Source: Palaemon carinicauda
Lineage: Eukaryota > Arthropoda > Malacostraca > Decapoda > Palaemonidae
Length of the DNA stretch: 64,000 bases
Assembly: GCF_036898095.1 (NCBI RefSeq)
Contig: NC_090739.1
Location: 69,161,674-69,225,673, forward strand
Direction of reading: 5' to 3'
A model generated the notes under the pieces. That model ran no database searches. It worked only from the letters and a program-made list of their open reading frames with translations, and had not been told where the DNA came from. Every line of letters begins with the position of its first letter. The stretch's first letter is position 1. The translations under genes were made by a program, and so were the position numbers. Of this stretch, positions 33,848 through 46,956 are shown one piece after another.

Positions 33848-36800
33848 ATCTAATTAGAAGTATTGTGACTGAACAAGTATATACAGTTCTTTAAGACATA
33901 TTTTAAGGAAGTTTCCTCAAGCATTATTGTGTAAAATTTACACGTGGTTGCTAAGTACTCTACTGAATTATAAAAAAAAAAAGAAATTGAAACTGTCCAG
34001 TTGGCAATGGAATATTGCCTGAGTAGTTCTTCCTTCATAAATTTAGCAAATAAAATGGTTTATTTACCATTCAAGTCCTAATGTGATTTAAATATTTTAC
34101 TTTTATACCTTCATATGCATTAGACAAGATTAGATTTTCATTTTATGGCTGCTAGATTTAAATTGGCAACTGACGTATCATTACCTCAAAACCGTTCATC
34201 TTGATGGTATCATGAGGTCATTGATACAGTTAACAGACTTTTCCACAATACAATCTTCGATATAAAACATGTTTGTTTTTTACTTAAGCTCTCTTACTCA
34301 AAATGAGATCTTTTCTTTATAGTCATTGAGGGGAGAAAATTTCAACAATTTCACAATTATTCACATAAACATTATGTGTTCAGAGATATCCAAGAATTTT
34401 CTTGAATTCTTTCGAACACTTTCAAGATACATTTCCATGTTTTTTAACATTTTCATTGCATTATGCTGTAATTTAATAGTTAACATTGTAATTGCAAGGT
34501 TGCTTTTTATAGTATTTTTTAAAAAACTTTGGTGTCTTTTTATTAGGAGGATAACACTTTCTAACATCATGAGTTTGCTAAGCCAAAAACATTGCTAAGT
34601 AGTTACTTCATTTATTGTTGTCACAGAAAAATACTTGAAAAATTCAAATTATCATAAGTATGGTAAAATGTGGAAAGCAAAACAGAGAGCTCCTTCCCAG
34701 AGATCCCTTTCATACGTGTCATGATAGACTAACGGCCATTCCTAACGTACTGGAGTCATATGAATTCAGTCCATGTTTTTATTAGTTATAGTGAACATTA
34801 ACATTGTAGAATCTGCTGCCTCCTATGTAAAATGAAGGTTGAAGTCTGACAGGTCGTGTATCCATATTGTGTGTATAAATAACTGACCCAGCACCATTCT
34901 TTTAGATGTTGCTGTTGCCTATACTTCATCATGTGCTGAAAAGTATATTCAGCATAGATCACAGTACAGTATTAATAACTGAAGTTCACCTCTGCCAATG
35001 GTGCTTATGCCATGGGTTGCAGACTTCAGGGCTGGATGCATGATGAGGAAGTTTGAGAGTACCCAGTCCTTGTGCATTTATCTTCTAAAGAATTGAGTGA
35101 TTTCTTTCAACCTTGTTTTTGTATCCGTTCTGCATCTTTATATATGTTATTGAAGATAATTTTGAATGCTGAAAACTTCTATGTCCTTTCAGGACAGGAA
35201 GTTCAAGTGATAAAGTTCGATGGGTTTTCCCCTCGGTAATGTGTCTTAAGTGGCTATAGTGTGATTTTACCTCGAGGATGGTCCCAGAGAGGATGGTGGT
35301 GTATTTGATATTTGTGAGAAAAATCTCATATTTTGTACATTGCAAGTTTTTTTATCTCTAGCTTATAATATAGCTTCTTATCCCACTAGTCAATATAGCT
35401 TGAAAGACAAAAGCACATTAATTGCAACTTGTGCAGCTTTTATAAATATGTTAAATCTTAAGTATAATTCTTTGCATTGAGTCAGTGTGAATTGAGTGCA
35501 GGATGTTTGTTACCTTATGTTTTATTATATTTTATCTTGGTTACTTTATATTTTTGTTGCCATTTTCAAGATTTTGTCATCTTACTGCTTAAAGATGATT
35601 TTCAAAATATTTGCAGCTTGATATATGAGATTTCAATATACTGCTGTGAATTGTCATTTGCATGCAGTTTTTGTGAAGTTATGTAAAGAAAGTGTGCATA
35701 AAGTCATGTAAAGAAATGTTCTTGTTTGTAGATAAGGCAAGATCAGTGGTGATTAATCAAGAATTTAGGTGTTTTTTCCATTAATGAGAGAAGCTATTTA
35801 TATGTTTTTCGTTTGCGTAATAGACAACGAAGTAGGAATCTGCTACTGTGCAAGATGAGAACTAGTTAAAGAGAAAATGCTTAATTGCAAAGCAGCAGAA
35901 TCTTCATTTAAATTATTTAACTTTTTTAATTATTTCAAGGCGGTGTAATTTGTAGCAGTTTATGATATTGTAATGTATCATAAAAAACATATTTAAATTA
36001 CAAGGAATTTTTGCTCTTGTATGGCATTTTTAAACTGGTAGAACCCTTCCTTTTTTACAATTGAATGTATGCACATTTTATTGCAATTGGTTTAAAACTT
36101 TGGATTGCTGTAGATATACAGATTTTTTAGTTATGATTTTTTCAGTTATACGATCAAAAACTTTTGACACAATTATAATCTCATCGTTATTTTTTTCTAA
36201 ATTTTGTGTAAGTTTCTCTCAGCCTGTGTGTGCTGTATGTTTGTAAGTGCTAGTCATAAGCCCTGACACTGACACTGGACTCTGCAGTGCTGCAAGCAGC
36301 CCACATGAAAAGCATCAGGTTCCAGCCTTTCACACAATTTAATTGTACTGTGTAGCCTGCCACAGTTAGTCCCTGCTTTGCCTGTTATTACCAAAGATTC
36401 TTGGCTTTTCAATTCTTCAAAGGTGTGCTTATAGGAGAATATTTCTTTTTTTTCCCGATAAAATTTCATAACTGCTGTTCTAAGTGGTTTATGATTAAAC
36501 AACATTTTAAATAACTGATGTTCAACAGAGATAATTGTGAAAGCAAATCAGTACGAATCCATTTGATCTCAGTACTGGGTTTTGTTATCTACATTTTCTG
36601 AGTTGCTATATGGCCTCTGTGTATATTGACATATTTGTAGGTTTCCTGAAAATGTTTGGGTTTTCAAATCCATCCATAACCAAATTATAGCTGTGCAGTT
36701 GTTAATATGCTTCCTAGTGAATCCAAAGTGGGCAAAAGAAATCTATATGTGTGATAGAAAAGAAGGATACCTTTTTCAAGGGTTTATTATTACATATAAA

Positions 36801-38997
36801 CTCGACTGAAACTTACGTTTACCTAGATTTTTTTATATAGTTTTGAAGGATATTGTTGAATAATTTTTCAACATACAGGACAAGTAAAGGTGAAAACTAG
36901 ACCAAGAGAGTATTTTTATTTTTATCAATTAGGTGTTGGTAATCAATTTGCCTCTTGTCAGGGCATGTGAAGAAACACACTAGAATGAAGCATGAATATA
37001 GTCCTTTCAGGTGGTAGTTGGACCATGTTGTAAAGCAAGCCAAAGTGCAAAGGGTTTCTGGTCTTAACATGTATGGTAAGCAATTGTGGATGGTGGAAAT
37101 TTGATTTTTTTTATATATACTGTTGCCTTAATAATTGATTATTGCTTTACATTGTTTCATTAATGATGATACAGTAATTATTTATTATGGGAATACACTT
37201 AATTTTTTTTTTATTAATTTGAAAGCTGTTATTAAGCTTTTTTAAGACCAGACCACCGAGTTAACTCTTTTACGGTAGATTTGAATCGTTTGTTTTTATA
37301 GTGGAATTTAGGTTTGTTCATGAATTGCAATCATTAAAAACAAAATCTTTTTCTACTTACTAAACTACTGTGTTAAACAAAATCTAGATTTTACTAATTT
37401 AAACAAACCGTGTGGACCAGCCTGGTAAGTTTCCAGACTTTTAACTCTGTGGTCTTGTTAAGCTACCTAACATTATTGCTGTTCTGAGTTTTGACAGGTA
37501 TCCATTACTTGTTGATACTGTAAAGTTAAACATGCTTTCAAACTGCCAAATAGTTTCAGTAATGCTAAACTTTGTCCTTTAGGAAGGCATCCATCAAGCA
37601 TATCATTCCAGTGAAGCATTGTAGTAAAGGTTATGTTCTTTATTGTAAGTACATTTTTACTGTTGTATAACAGTGTTCAACAGAGGGCCTGATTTGTAAT
37701 GATTCATAGAATTATCAATATCCAGAGTGTTTAATAGGATTAAGCTTGGATTATTCAAGCTCCCTTTCTTCAACATTGATAATTCCCATTCATCAGAAAT
37801 TAGTTTCTCTGTCAATTTTAAAAGAAGAGGAAGAGTCGAAGAACAGTTTTCCAGATTCTGGCGTTGATCAATTATATTTACTTTCATTGAAGTAACTTTT
37901 CAATGCCATAGAAGTTGTAATCTCCTTATATATAATTGTTAGTGGAAGTTTTCAATTATTTCACATATGTAAAGAATTGTATTTAGTATCATACTTCATT
38001 TGAAGCGTATAACAACTGCACAAAGTACAGATTTGATGCACATGTGCTTTATTATTTCTTTTAATGATCGTTATGGAAACACTGGCTTTTTAAAAAAAGT
38101 TCAGGTTATTATTGCTGTCATCGGTGCTCCCTTTTCCTCCAAAAAAAGTAGGTCTAGAGTAGTAGTAGTAGAGCTTTCTACATGTCAAACAGAGGCCAGC
38201 ATTGGATACATACTAAAACAATTTTGCAGAGACATGGGATAAGCAAATCTTTTTTTAAGGAAGAAGGACTTATTCAGAATCTACTTTTGATGAATGAAGG
38301 TAACAGCTAAATTGTATAGAATCTCATTGCATAATCTAATGAAAATTCCATTATAATATGACATGGACTAAACTATGTGGAATGTCTCTTCCAAAAGAGA
38401 GAAATTTTCTATAAAATACAATGTAAAGAGTTTTTTTTTTCTTTTCTTTTTTTGTGGAGGGAAATACATTCCATGATGTCATACGCTAGATATTTTGTTG
38501 TATATTTTGATAATTTCCAATCTTCCTCATTAGAATTGGCTTCTGGATTTTTACCCCTCTACCTTAGGTTTGCTTGACTCAGTCTCTGTAATGTATACAG
38601 CTGATAGATTAATTTGCAGAACTGTATCACTGTTTCTGTGCAGTCCGTGTTTGTGCTCCAGATGTAACACCATCTTTATCACAACCTGTTGTAAAATTTT
38701 TATTATGTAATTGCTAGCAGGTCTAGTTAAGCCTCTATGAATGATAGCATGAATGCTTTTGATATCTGATTTGACGTACAAGTCTGGTGCACAAGAAATA
38801 CTCTCCCTGCTAGTAATGGTTGTGGTAAACTTTGGTGTTGATATACTCTAATGAATTTGTCACAAAGTTGGTTAAGTTGGCGGCTATTTATTAATGGACT
38901 GAGCAGCTCAGTGGCAGAATGTCCATGAAATGAAAATGCTCAGTGTTGCCACTCATTTATACTTATGTTTGTACAAAATGTAATTACATTAAATAAA
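33848..38997 (+). other. Probable long 3' untranslated region of the adaptor gene
   Basis: About 5 kb of AT-rich DNA without recognised exons, long microsatellites or mobile-element proteins, unlike the introns. Polyadenylation signals AATAAA lie at 34049-34054 (short form) and 38992-38997 (a possible long form). The absence of repeats is consistent with a conserved 3' region, but the end of the transcript cannot be set from sequence. Confidence 0.45.
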
Positions 38998-40232
38998 ATT
39001 TTTACAAAATACATGTATTATGAATTATATTCTTTTATTTTACAGCACACTAATTAGTCTCATAAATTTGAAATTGGGGTCAAGAAAGAGAGTAAGGAGA
39101 AAAATAGAGTAGATGGAGCTCTACCAGATAAGAGTTCTGGATGAAAATCCAAGAGACAAATGAGTTTGGAAGGAACTACTGTACTTTTAACAATTTTATT
39201 TAATAAAATGAAAATCTGATTTAATAACTCTGACAATGGTGATAGGGAGGTGGTTGAGATACTGTCAAGAAGAAAAACACTTATTTTACTGGTTGACATA
39301 GTAATTGTAACTTTAAAACCTTTTACAATTTAAACAAAAAATAATTTCAATACTTAGCAGAGATTCATTTATAGATTGAACAATCGCTTGAAAAATAAAA
39401 AATAAATTATTTTCTATGAAAGCCTTCTTTAAGATAAAAGGAGCTGACGTAAAGAGGTGTGTGAATACAATTGCATCATATCTGTTCCTCTTTGCTTCAT
39501 GTCTACAAGAAGAGTAAAATATTGGAAAACAAGAGAATAGAAATAACCACCCTTAAGTGCCAAGGCAGGTGAAAACTCGTGAACTTTGGGTGTGTACAGT
39601 ATTAAAATATTCTTATTCTTAAAATTCTGTTTTTGATAAATCTACCCGAGATTCATATACTGAATACAGTACATTACCCATAAAGTGGTCATCAACAAGA
39701 AGCTAAATTTAGTCAAATAACATATAATTAGAAATATTTCAGTATCACTTCTTTTAGTCCATCATAATGTGATCTACCTGTGGAGTAAATGGTACCACAT
39801 CACTAAGCATATTATTAGACAATTATATTATTAGAAATACCATGGTCAGCTTAACAAATACCCTTTAAAGTTGTTTCATGAATTTTGGTAAACTTTACAG
39901 CAAGTCGAGATATCTGGTAACTTAAAGAAAAGTTTATGTATACGAAAAACTCACAATACTAAATGACATGAAGATTTTTCACCGCACAAACTGTAAACTC
40001 ACCACCATCGTCCTGTTCTCCCATTGGTTATATCCCTACCCTGTTGCTAGATGACAGTGTAAGATCCTGCTCTCCTATTGGTCAGCATCTTTTACATCGT
40101 GCATCTACGTATTGGCGTCCCTCGACTATTTCGTTTCAATAACCCTATCGTTTAGATTGATTTAGTGTTGATGATTTTGATTTCATGATTATAGTTTTCT
40201 TGTTTCTTTATTCAACCCGTAATTCTATAGCC
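38998..40232. other. Non-coding stretch; upstream part of the Tigger-like element
   Basis: No gene to about 39960. From there to 40232 the text has higher GC and leads into the transposase start, so it is probably that element's 5' region, but no terminal repeat could be defined. Confidence 0.45.
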
Positions 40233-40573
40233 ATGGGTTCCAAGAATGTTGTTGATGTTCAAGGAAAAAAGAAGAGGATGTTTTCTATGTAGACGAAGCT
40301 GGAGATAATAAAAAAGTATGAGGCTGGCATGCGGTTGAATGTGATCGCTAAGGAGCATGGTCGAAATCCGTCGACAACAGGCACCATCCGTAAACAGAAA
40401 TTATGGAGTTGCTATCTTATTATCATAAATTGGCACATTTCATAGGAAAGAAACACCCAGAAAATGTTCGCATAGGTCGTATGCTTGCGCAGTTTAATGA
40501 CATTTGCCCGAGTCATTTCAGGAACATTTTAAAAAGTAGGCGGCATCAAGCTTACCTGGATTGTTATTTTTAA
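40233..40573 (+). pseudogene. Pogo/Tigger-like transposase, internally deleted
   Basis: The ATG at 40233 starts a typical CENP-B/Tigger N-terminus: KKKRMFSM, TAG, then TKLEIIKKYEAGMRLNVIAK, GRNPSTTGTI and RKQK, the first helix-turn-helix of the DNA-binding region. The TAG stands in the linker before TKLEII. Straight after RKQK the sequence jumps to what looks like a transposase C-terminus (NVRIGRMLAQFNDICPSHFR, ILKSRRHQAYLDCYF, TAA at 40571-40573). The DDE catalytic core is therefore missing. Such elements move by cut-and-paste into TA sites when supplied with transposase; this copy is dead. Confidence 0.75.
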
Positions 40574-41019
40574 AGAGGCCATTATTAATCCAAGGTGAAA
40601 CGAAAAGATTGAAAGGTAGAAATGAAGAAGAAATTGACGAAATTTAGAAAGTGCAAAACAAAGTAAAAAAAAAATCAAATTAGAAAAAAAAAAAATCTAA
40701 GTTGTTCGTAGAGTTAAGTGTTAATGTTTTCTGCCATTTGTTAGTGTGTTTTGTAAAGTTAAGTGTTAACGTTTTCTATCATTTGTTAATGTTTTCTGCC
40801 ATTTGCCCTATTCTGCCGCCACTTTCGCTTTCAGGCATTGCTTCGCTCGAAAGGTAAGCTTCTACATTTTTTGTATAATTTTCCTATGATTATTTTCCAT
40901 TTATTATTGCATAATGTTCTAAAATCTACTTCATTTACGGGTATTAAGGGTTAGGTTAGGTATACAAAATTGAATAATTCACATGTATTTGTTTCTATTT
41001 CATTCTGGTTATACCCTTA

Positions 41020-41150
41020 TAAAATTTAATATTGTATTTTCGTAGGCTAGGAACTTATTAGGCGATTTTCATTATACGAAAAAACCATGATACAAAACCC
41101 ACTCCGGAACGAATTGATTTCGTATCCTGAGGGAGTCTGTATTCCTTATG
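41020..41150 (+). mobile_element. Possible 3' terminal region of the Tigger-like element
   Basis: The text GATTTTCATTATACGAAA and GGAACGAATTGATTTCGTAT resembles terminal segments I know from Tigger-type elements (phrases about ATACGAAA and GAACGAATT). I could not find the matching inverted copy upstream of 40233, so the element borders stay open. Confidence 0.4.
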
Positions 41151-43078
41151 CAATATCCCCGGATTGTTGTTACCAAACATTATTCTATTAAATAAACTTT
41201 AATTTTGTTTCAAATGGACATTAGTTGCTATACATTATTGTGGAATTGTCTGTTGTCTCCTTAGTCTAGAATGATGAGTTCCAGAATTCATGAAGCCAAC
41301 TATTCCAGAGTTAACATAATGATGTAAATATCTACAACCAAGAAACTACGTTTGCTGGGTATTATTGTACTGTATTACAGGGTAATGTTCCATAAATATT
41401 TTTTTCCAAAAATAAATATAGGCTAGTTAAGTGAACGAGCCATCATTATACATGACATTTCCTTTGACTTTCATAAAGGCAAACATCAACCATTCAATTT
41501 AACAAAGATTGGATTTATGGATTTCAGCAACCAATTGCAACTGGAAGAAACAACTAAGCAACATGTGAAATAGCCATATGTTGACATTTTCTTTCAATAA
41601 AGAAACACTGCAAGCAATTTTTTTTCTGAATTTTCTTTTACTGTAAAATTGGAAGGTTAATATATCACAGTTTAATTGCTAGCGAAAATGAAATTCGCTA
41701 TAAGAAATGGGCGAGGGCTGGCTAGTTTGTTGTTTTTCTCTATATGTTTAATAGGAGCTGGGGCATAATAACTTATATATCAGTCGATTTAAATGTGAAG
41801 TATATTTTTAACGCTAAGTGCATTGCAAAGACTATATACTGAAGGAAGATAGGAAAGCTGAACCTAATAGCACTCAAATCATTCAAATGAGTGTGCTACG
41901 AAAAGATGCCAGAGCAGCCAGATACTCCCATCCGAAACGAATGGCTCCATCTATTGAGTGAGCGGTTAAACATTCAGAGCCGTAAGCCCGTAATCCTTAC
42001 GGGAATTTAGGATGGAGCTCGATTATAAATAATTTGCATTACTACGTCAGTATATTTTATTCTTATATTTATGACGTTCTTAAATTTTAGATAACTAAAT
42101 TGTAATTTTACAAATAGGTACATTTATAGATTAAGAATACATATCCTTATGTTTCTCAGTCTGTTTTTTTTTCTTCAGATTTTTTCAGGAACTTAATATC
42201 TATGTCTTATAATTTAGATGTTTTTCTGGCAATTTCAAGTATTGTATATTACAATTCTTTTCAAATATTCTATACAATATCACGTTCTAATATAGTAAAA
42301 CATACTGTATATCTGATTTGTTAAACTTAGTCATATGTGATGTGTAGGCATACATTTGATTACAGATTCTTTTATTGAAATGGAAATGCATGATGGACTC
42401 ATGTAAACTCTTTAGTAATATAAACTAGTAAATGTATAGATATGCAAACAAAAGGAATAAAATTACTCACTAAATTGAATCACACATAAAAATAATCAAA
42501 AGGGGATGGAATAGAAATAAGGTAGCATACAAGCCAACCAAAAATGAAAGATAAATCAAATCAAAGGAACTTTAATAAATTATACATGAGAAAAAATAAC
42601 AGTAAATAATATTGCACATATGAAAATTGTAAAAAAAAAAGAAATAACATACAAGCAAGCTAAAATTGCATCATTAATTACATGCAAATAAACTAATATA
42701 ATTATAAATATGAGAAAACATAATGCTAAAAAAAATTATTTCTTCATGAATTGAATACATCGTGCAAACATAAGACAAAGCAATTATGCAAACATAGAAA
42801 GCCCAGACAGTAAACACACATTCAATGTTCATGAAAATACAAATTCAAATAAATGCAGTTGACAAATACTGTAAAATTTTAGTCTTTATTTGGGAAATAG
42901 GAAAAAAAACCCAAGGAACACTAACAAAATAATATGTTGAAGCAGTATAGTCCTGTAATGCTATTCAGGTGTGCAAACATGCTGAAATATTCATACACTT
43001 ATAAGTTGAATCAAAGTTAAATATAATACATACCAGTAAACATATTCCTAACGATAAATATATCAGGTCCAGAGAAAT
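41151..43078. other. AT-rich non-coding stretch
   Basis: No gene recognised. A segment near 41820-41850 (AAAGACTATATACTGAAGGA) has an inverted near-copy at about 50000-50030, beyond the second DIRS element. Confidence 0.5.
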
Positions 43079-43285
43079 ATGATATTTTAATTATAAAATA
43101 AATTTTTGAATATACTTACCCGGTGAATATATAATAGCTGCTGCTCAGCGGCTCGACAGAAAACACACACAAAAACTCGCGAGCGATCGCTAAGAAGGTT
43201 GCGGGTGTGCCCACCAGTGCCAACTATCGGCCAGATACCACACATGCATGTAAACAAGCCTTCAATTCTTCTCGTCCCGCTGCGT
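43079..43285 (-). repeat. DIRS copy 2 right inverted terminal repeat
   Basis: Complements 49475-49594 but contains about 41 extra bases (from TAAGAAGGTTGCGGG to CAACTATCGGC) after the GCGATCGC motif. Copy 1 has sequence at this position too, so the short version is the deleted one. Confidence 0.9.
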
Positions 43286-43316
43286 CTCTATTGGGGAGGA
43301 AGGGAGGGCCTTTAAT

Positions 43317-43413
43317 TTATATATTCACCGGGTAAGTATATTCAAAAATTTATTTTATAATTAAAATATCATTTTTAAATATTTAACTTAGCCGGTGAAT
43401 ATATAATAGCTGA
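43317..43413 (-). repeat. DIRS copy 2 internal complementary region
   Basis: Complement of the two element ends joined near 43370-43374: one part pairs with the right end (CCGGGTAAGTATATTC), the other with the left end (ATTTAACTTAGCCGGTG). Confidence 0.9.
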
Positions 43414-43807
43414 TTCACACCCAAGGCGGTGGGTAGAGACCAGAGTTAATTAAGTTTACAGCGTATATGCTTAGAGTTTTTGACAGTTATCAATATAACA
43501 AAACCCAAATATATAGGTACCTGGTAAGGAAGTTGACTTAGACGATTACTCTGCCTTGTAAGTCTGTCTTCCTCACGAAGCCCAGCGATCCTCTTAGGAT
43601 GCTGAAGGACTCCCAGGAGCTGAAGTATGAAGGGTTGCAACCCATACCAACAGGACCTCATCAAACCCCTAATCTGGGCGCTCTCAAGAAATGACTTTGA
43701 CCACCCGCCAAATCAACCAGGATGCGAAAGGCTTCTTAGCCTTCCGTACAACCCAAAAAACAATATTAAAAAACATTTCAAGAGACAGATTAAAAAGGAT
43801 ATTGGAA

Positions 43808-45001
43808 TTAGGGAAGTGTAGTGGTAGAACCCTCACCCACTACTGCACTCGCTGCAACGAATGGACCCAGTGTGTAGCAGTCCTCGTAAAGAGTCTGGAC
43901 ATCTTTTAAGTAAAATGACGCGAACACTGACTTGCTTCTCCAAAAAGTCGCGTCCATGATACTTTGCAGAGATCTATTTTGCTTGAAGCCCACGGAGGTT
44001 GCTATAGCTCTAACTTCGTGCGTCTTAACCTTAAGCAAACATCGGTCTTTCTCATTCAAGTGGGAATGAGCTTCTCGTATTAAAAATCTGATAAAATATG
44101 ACAAAGCATTCTTTGACATAGGCAATGATGGTTTCTTAACTGAGCACCATAACGCCTCAGATTTACCTCGTAATGACTTAGTACGAGCTAAATAGAACTT
44201 AAGAGCTCTAACAGGACATAATACTCTTTCCAGTTCGTTGCCTACGATCTCTGATAAGCAAGGAATATCAAAAGATTTAGGCCAAGGACGAGAAGGCAGT
44301 TCATTTTTGGCCAGGAAACCAAGTTGAAGAGAACAAGTGGCTTTTTCTGTAGAAAAGCCGATGTTCTTACTGAAGGCATGAAGTTCACTGACTCTTTTAG
44401 CCGAGGCCAAGCACACTAGGAAAAGTGTCTTGAGAGTGAGATCCTTCAGGGAGGCTGAATGTAATGGCTCAAACCTGTCTGACATGAGGAACCTTAGGAC
44501 CACGTCTAAGTTCCATCCAGGAGTTGCCAAACGACGTTCCTTAGAGGTTTCAAAAGACTTAAGGAGATCTTGTAGATCTTTATTGTTGGAAAGATCTAAG
44601 CCTCTATGCCGAAAGACCGAAGCCAACATGCTCCTGTAGCCCTTGATCGTGGTAGCTGAAAGGGAGCGAACCTTTCTCAGATGTAAGAGAAAATCAGCGA
44701 TTTGGGCTACAGAGGTACTGGACGAGGACACAGATGCTGACTTGCACCAGTCTCGAAAGACTTCCCACTTCGACTGGTATACTCTAATGGTAGAAGCTCT
44801 CCTAGCTCTTGCAATCGCACTGGCTGCCTCCTTCGAAAAGCCTCGAGCTCTAGAGAGTCTTTCGATAGTCTGAAGGCAGTCAGATGAAGAGCGGGGAGGC
44901 TTTGGTGTACATTCTTTACGTGGGGCTGACGTAACAGATCTACCCTTAGAGGAAGACTCCTTGGAAAGTCTACCAGCCATCGAAGTACCTCGGTGAACCA
45001 T
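43808..45001 (-). CDS. Tyrosine recombinase of DIRS copy 2
   Basis: About 397 residues if it starts at the Met at 45001 (MVHRGTSMAG); the same frame is open much further upstream, to 46456, inside the RT gene. An N-terminal DNA-binding part (IRVYQSKWEVFRDW, TIKGYRSMLASVFRHRG) is followed by the catalytic domain: Arg in ASAKRVSELHAF, the His-x-x-Arg box THEVR and the nucleophile Tyr in VFASFYLKD. In this retrotransposon class the recombinase replaces an integrase and inserts a circular DNA without target duplication. It overlaps the end of the RNase H frame by about 300 bases. No disabling lesion is visible. Confidence 0.9.
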   Translation of the reverse strand: MVHRGTSMAGRLSKESSSKGRSVTSAPRKECTPKPPRSSSDCLQTIERLSRARGFSKEAASAIARARRASTIRVYQSKWEVFRDWCKSASVSSSSTSVAQIADFLLHLRKVRSLSATTIKGYRSMLASVFRHRGLDLSNNKDLQDLLKSFETSKERRLATPGWNLDVVLRFLMSDRFEPLHSASLKDLTLKTLFLVCLASAKRVSELHAFSKNIGFSTEKATCSLQLGFLAKNELPSRPWPKSFDIPCLSEIVGNELERVLCPVRALKFYLARTKSLRGKSEALWCSVKKPSLPMSKNALSYFIRFLIREAHSHLNEKDRCLLKVKTHEVRAIATSVGFKQNRSLQSIMDATFWRSKSVFASFYLKDVQTLYEDCYTLGPFVAASAVVGEGSTTTLP

Positions 45002-46956
45002 TCTCTCGCGGGCCAGAGGGGAGCAACCAACGTCAACCTTGTCCCTTCGTGAGAGGCAAACTTCTGCAGTACCTTGTTGACAATCTTGAATGGTGGGAAT
45101 GCATATAGGTCCAGATGAGACCAATCTAGTAGAAATGCGTCTATGTGTATTGCTGCTGGGTCTGGGACTGGAGAGCAATAGATTGGAAGTCTCTTGGTCA
45201 TCGAGGTTGCAAAGAGGTCTATGGTGGGTTGACCCCAAGTCGCCCAAAGACTCTTGCACACGTCCTTGTGGAGGGTCCATTCCGTAGGAATTACCTGACC
45301 CCTCCGACTGAGGCAGTCTGCTAAGACGTTCAAGTCGCCCTGGATAAACCTCGTTAACAGGGAGATGCCTCGATCTCTTGACCAAATGAGCAGGTCCCTT
45401 GCGATCTCGTACAGCGTGAGGGAGTGGGTGCCTCCTTGCTTGGAAATGTATGCCAAGGCTGTGGTATTGTCGGAGTTGATCTCTACCACTTTGTTTCGAA
45501 GGAGACTCTCGAATTTCATCAAGGCCAGGTGGACTGCCAAAAGCTCCTTGCCGTTGATGTGCATGCTCCTCTGACTTGAGGTCCACAGACCTGAGCATTC
45601 CCGACCGTCCAGGGTCGCACCCCAACCCAAATCCGACGCGTCTGAGAATAGTACGTGGTTTGGGTTCTGAACTGCTAGGGAAAGTCCCTCTCTCAGACTG
45701 ATATTGTCGTTCCACCAATTCAGGCATGCCTTTACTGGTTCGGAGACCGGGATTGAGACCGTCTCTAATGTCTTGTCCTTTTTCCAGTGAAAGGCTAGAT
45801 GGAACTGGAGAGGTCGAAGGTGTAGCCTTCCTAGCGAGACAAACTGCTCCAGGGATGATAGAGTTCCTACTAGACTCATCCAATTCCTGACTGAGCACCG
45901 TTCTCTCTTCAACATCAGTTGGACTTTGAGCAGGGCTTGCTCTATTCGGGTGGCAGACGGAAAAGCCCGAAAAACTGGACTGCGAATCTCCATCCCTAAA
46001 TACAGTATAGTTTGGGATGGAATCAGCTGGGACTTTTCTAGGTTGACCAAAAGTCCCAATTCCTTGGTCAGATCCAATGTCCAATGAAGATCCTGCAGAC
46101 AGCGATGACTGGACGAGGCTCTGAGAAGCCAGTCGTCCAAGTACAGGGAGGCTCGGATTCCCGATAAATGGAGGAATTTTGCTACATTCCTCATAAGCCT
46201 CGTAAACACGAGAGGAGCAGGACTTAGGCCAAACCACAGGGCCCGAAACTGGTATACCACATTGTTGAAAACAAACCTCAGAAACGGTTGGGAATCTGGA
46301 TGTATGGGGATGTGGAAGTACGCGTCTCTTAGGTCGAGAGAGACCATCCAGTCTCCCTTTCTGACCGCTGCTAAGACTGATTTCGTGGTCTCCATGGTGA
46401 ACTTTGTCTTCGTAACAAAGACGTTGAGTGCACTGACGTCTAGCACCGGTCTTCAACCTCCTGTCTTCTTCGGTACTAGGAAGAGACGGTTGTAAAACCC
46501 CGGTGATTGAAGGTCCGAGACTTTCACCACCGCTCTCTTCTCTAGCAATAGAGACACTTCTAGGTTTAGGGCTTGTCTCTTTGACTCCTCTCGGTACCTG
46601 GGAGAGAGGTCGATGGGGGAAGTCGCTAGAGGAGGTTTGCGTACAAATGGAATTTTGTACCCCTCTCTGAGCAACCGAACAGATTGTTGGTCTGCGCCCC
46701 TCTTCTCCCAGGCCTGCCAGAAGTTCTTCAATCTGGCTCCTACTGCTGTCTGAGGCTGTGGGCAGTCAGACTCTGCCACGTGAGGACTTGGCTCCTCTCT
46801 TCTTTCCTCTCTTTCCCTCGGCACGAGTACTTCCCCTGCTGGGAGCTCTGCCACGAAAGGGCGGAATAAATCTGGACGCCGGAGTGTCGATCCTAGGTCT
46901 AGCAGAAAAGGATGTAGAAGGAGTCCCTTTGCGAGCAGAGGACGCCACCAAGTCAT
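44707..46956 (-). pseudogene. Reverse transcriptase/RNase H of DIRS copy 2, one in-frame stop
   Basis: The frame is open from 46956, overlapping the gag end, to 44707 except for a TGA at 46453-46455 just after KKTGG, where the family usually has Trp before RPVLD. The RT fingers start at SPGFYNRLFLVPKKTGG; the palm shows DLRDAYFHIPIH and the catalytic SLYLDDWLL; RNase H follows with HVLFSDASDLGWGA, KELLAVHLAL, INSDNTTALAYISKQGG and FIQGDLNVLADCLSR. It would copy the element RNA. The catalytic residues are preserved, so this single stop may be the only block, unless it is read through. Confidence 0.9.
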
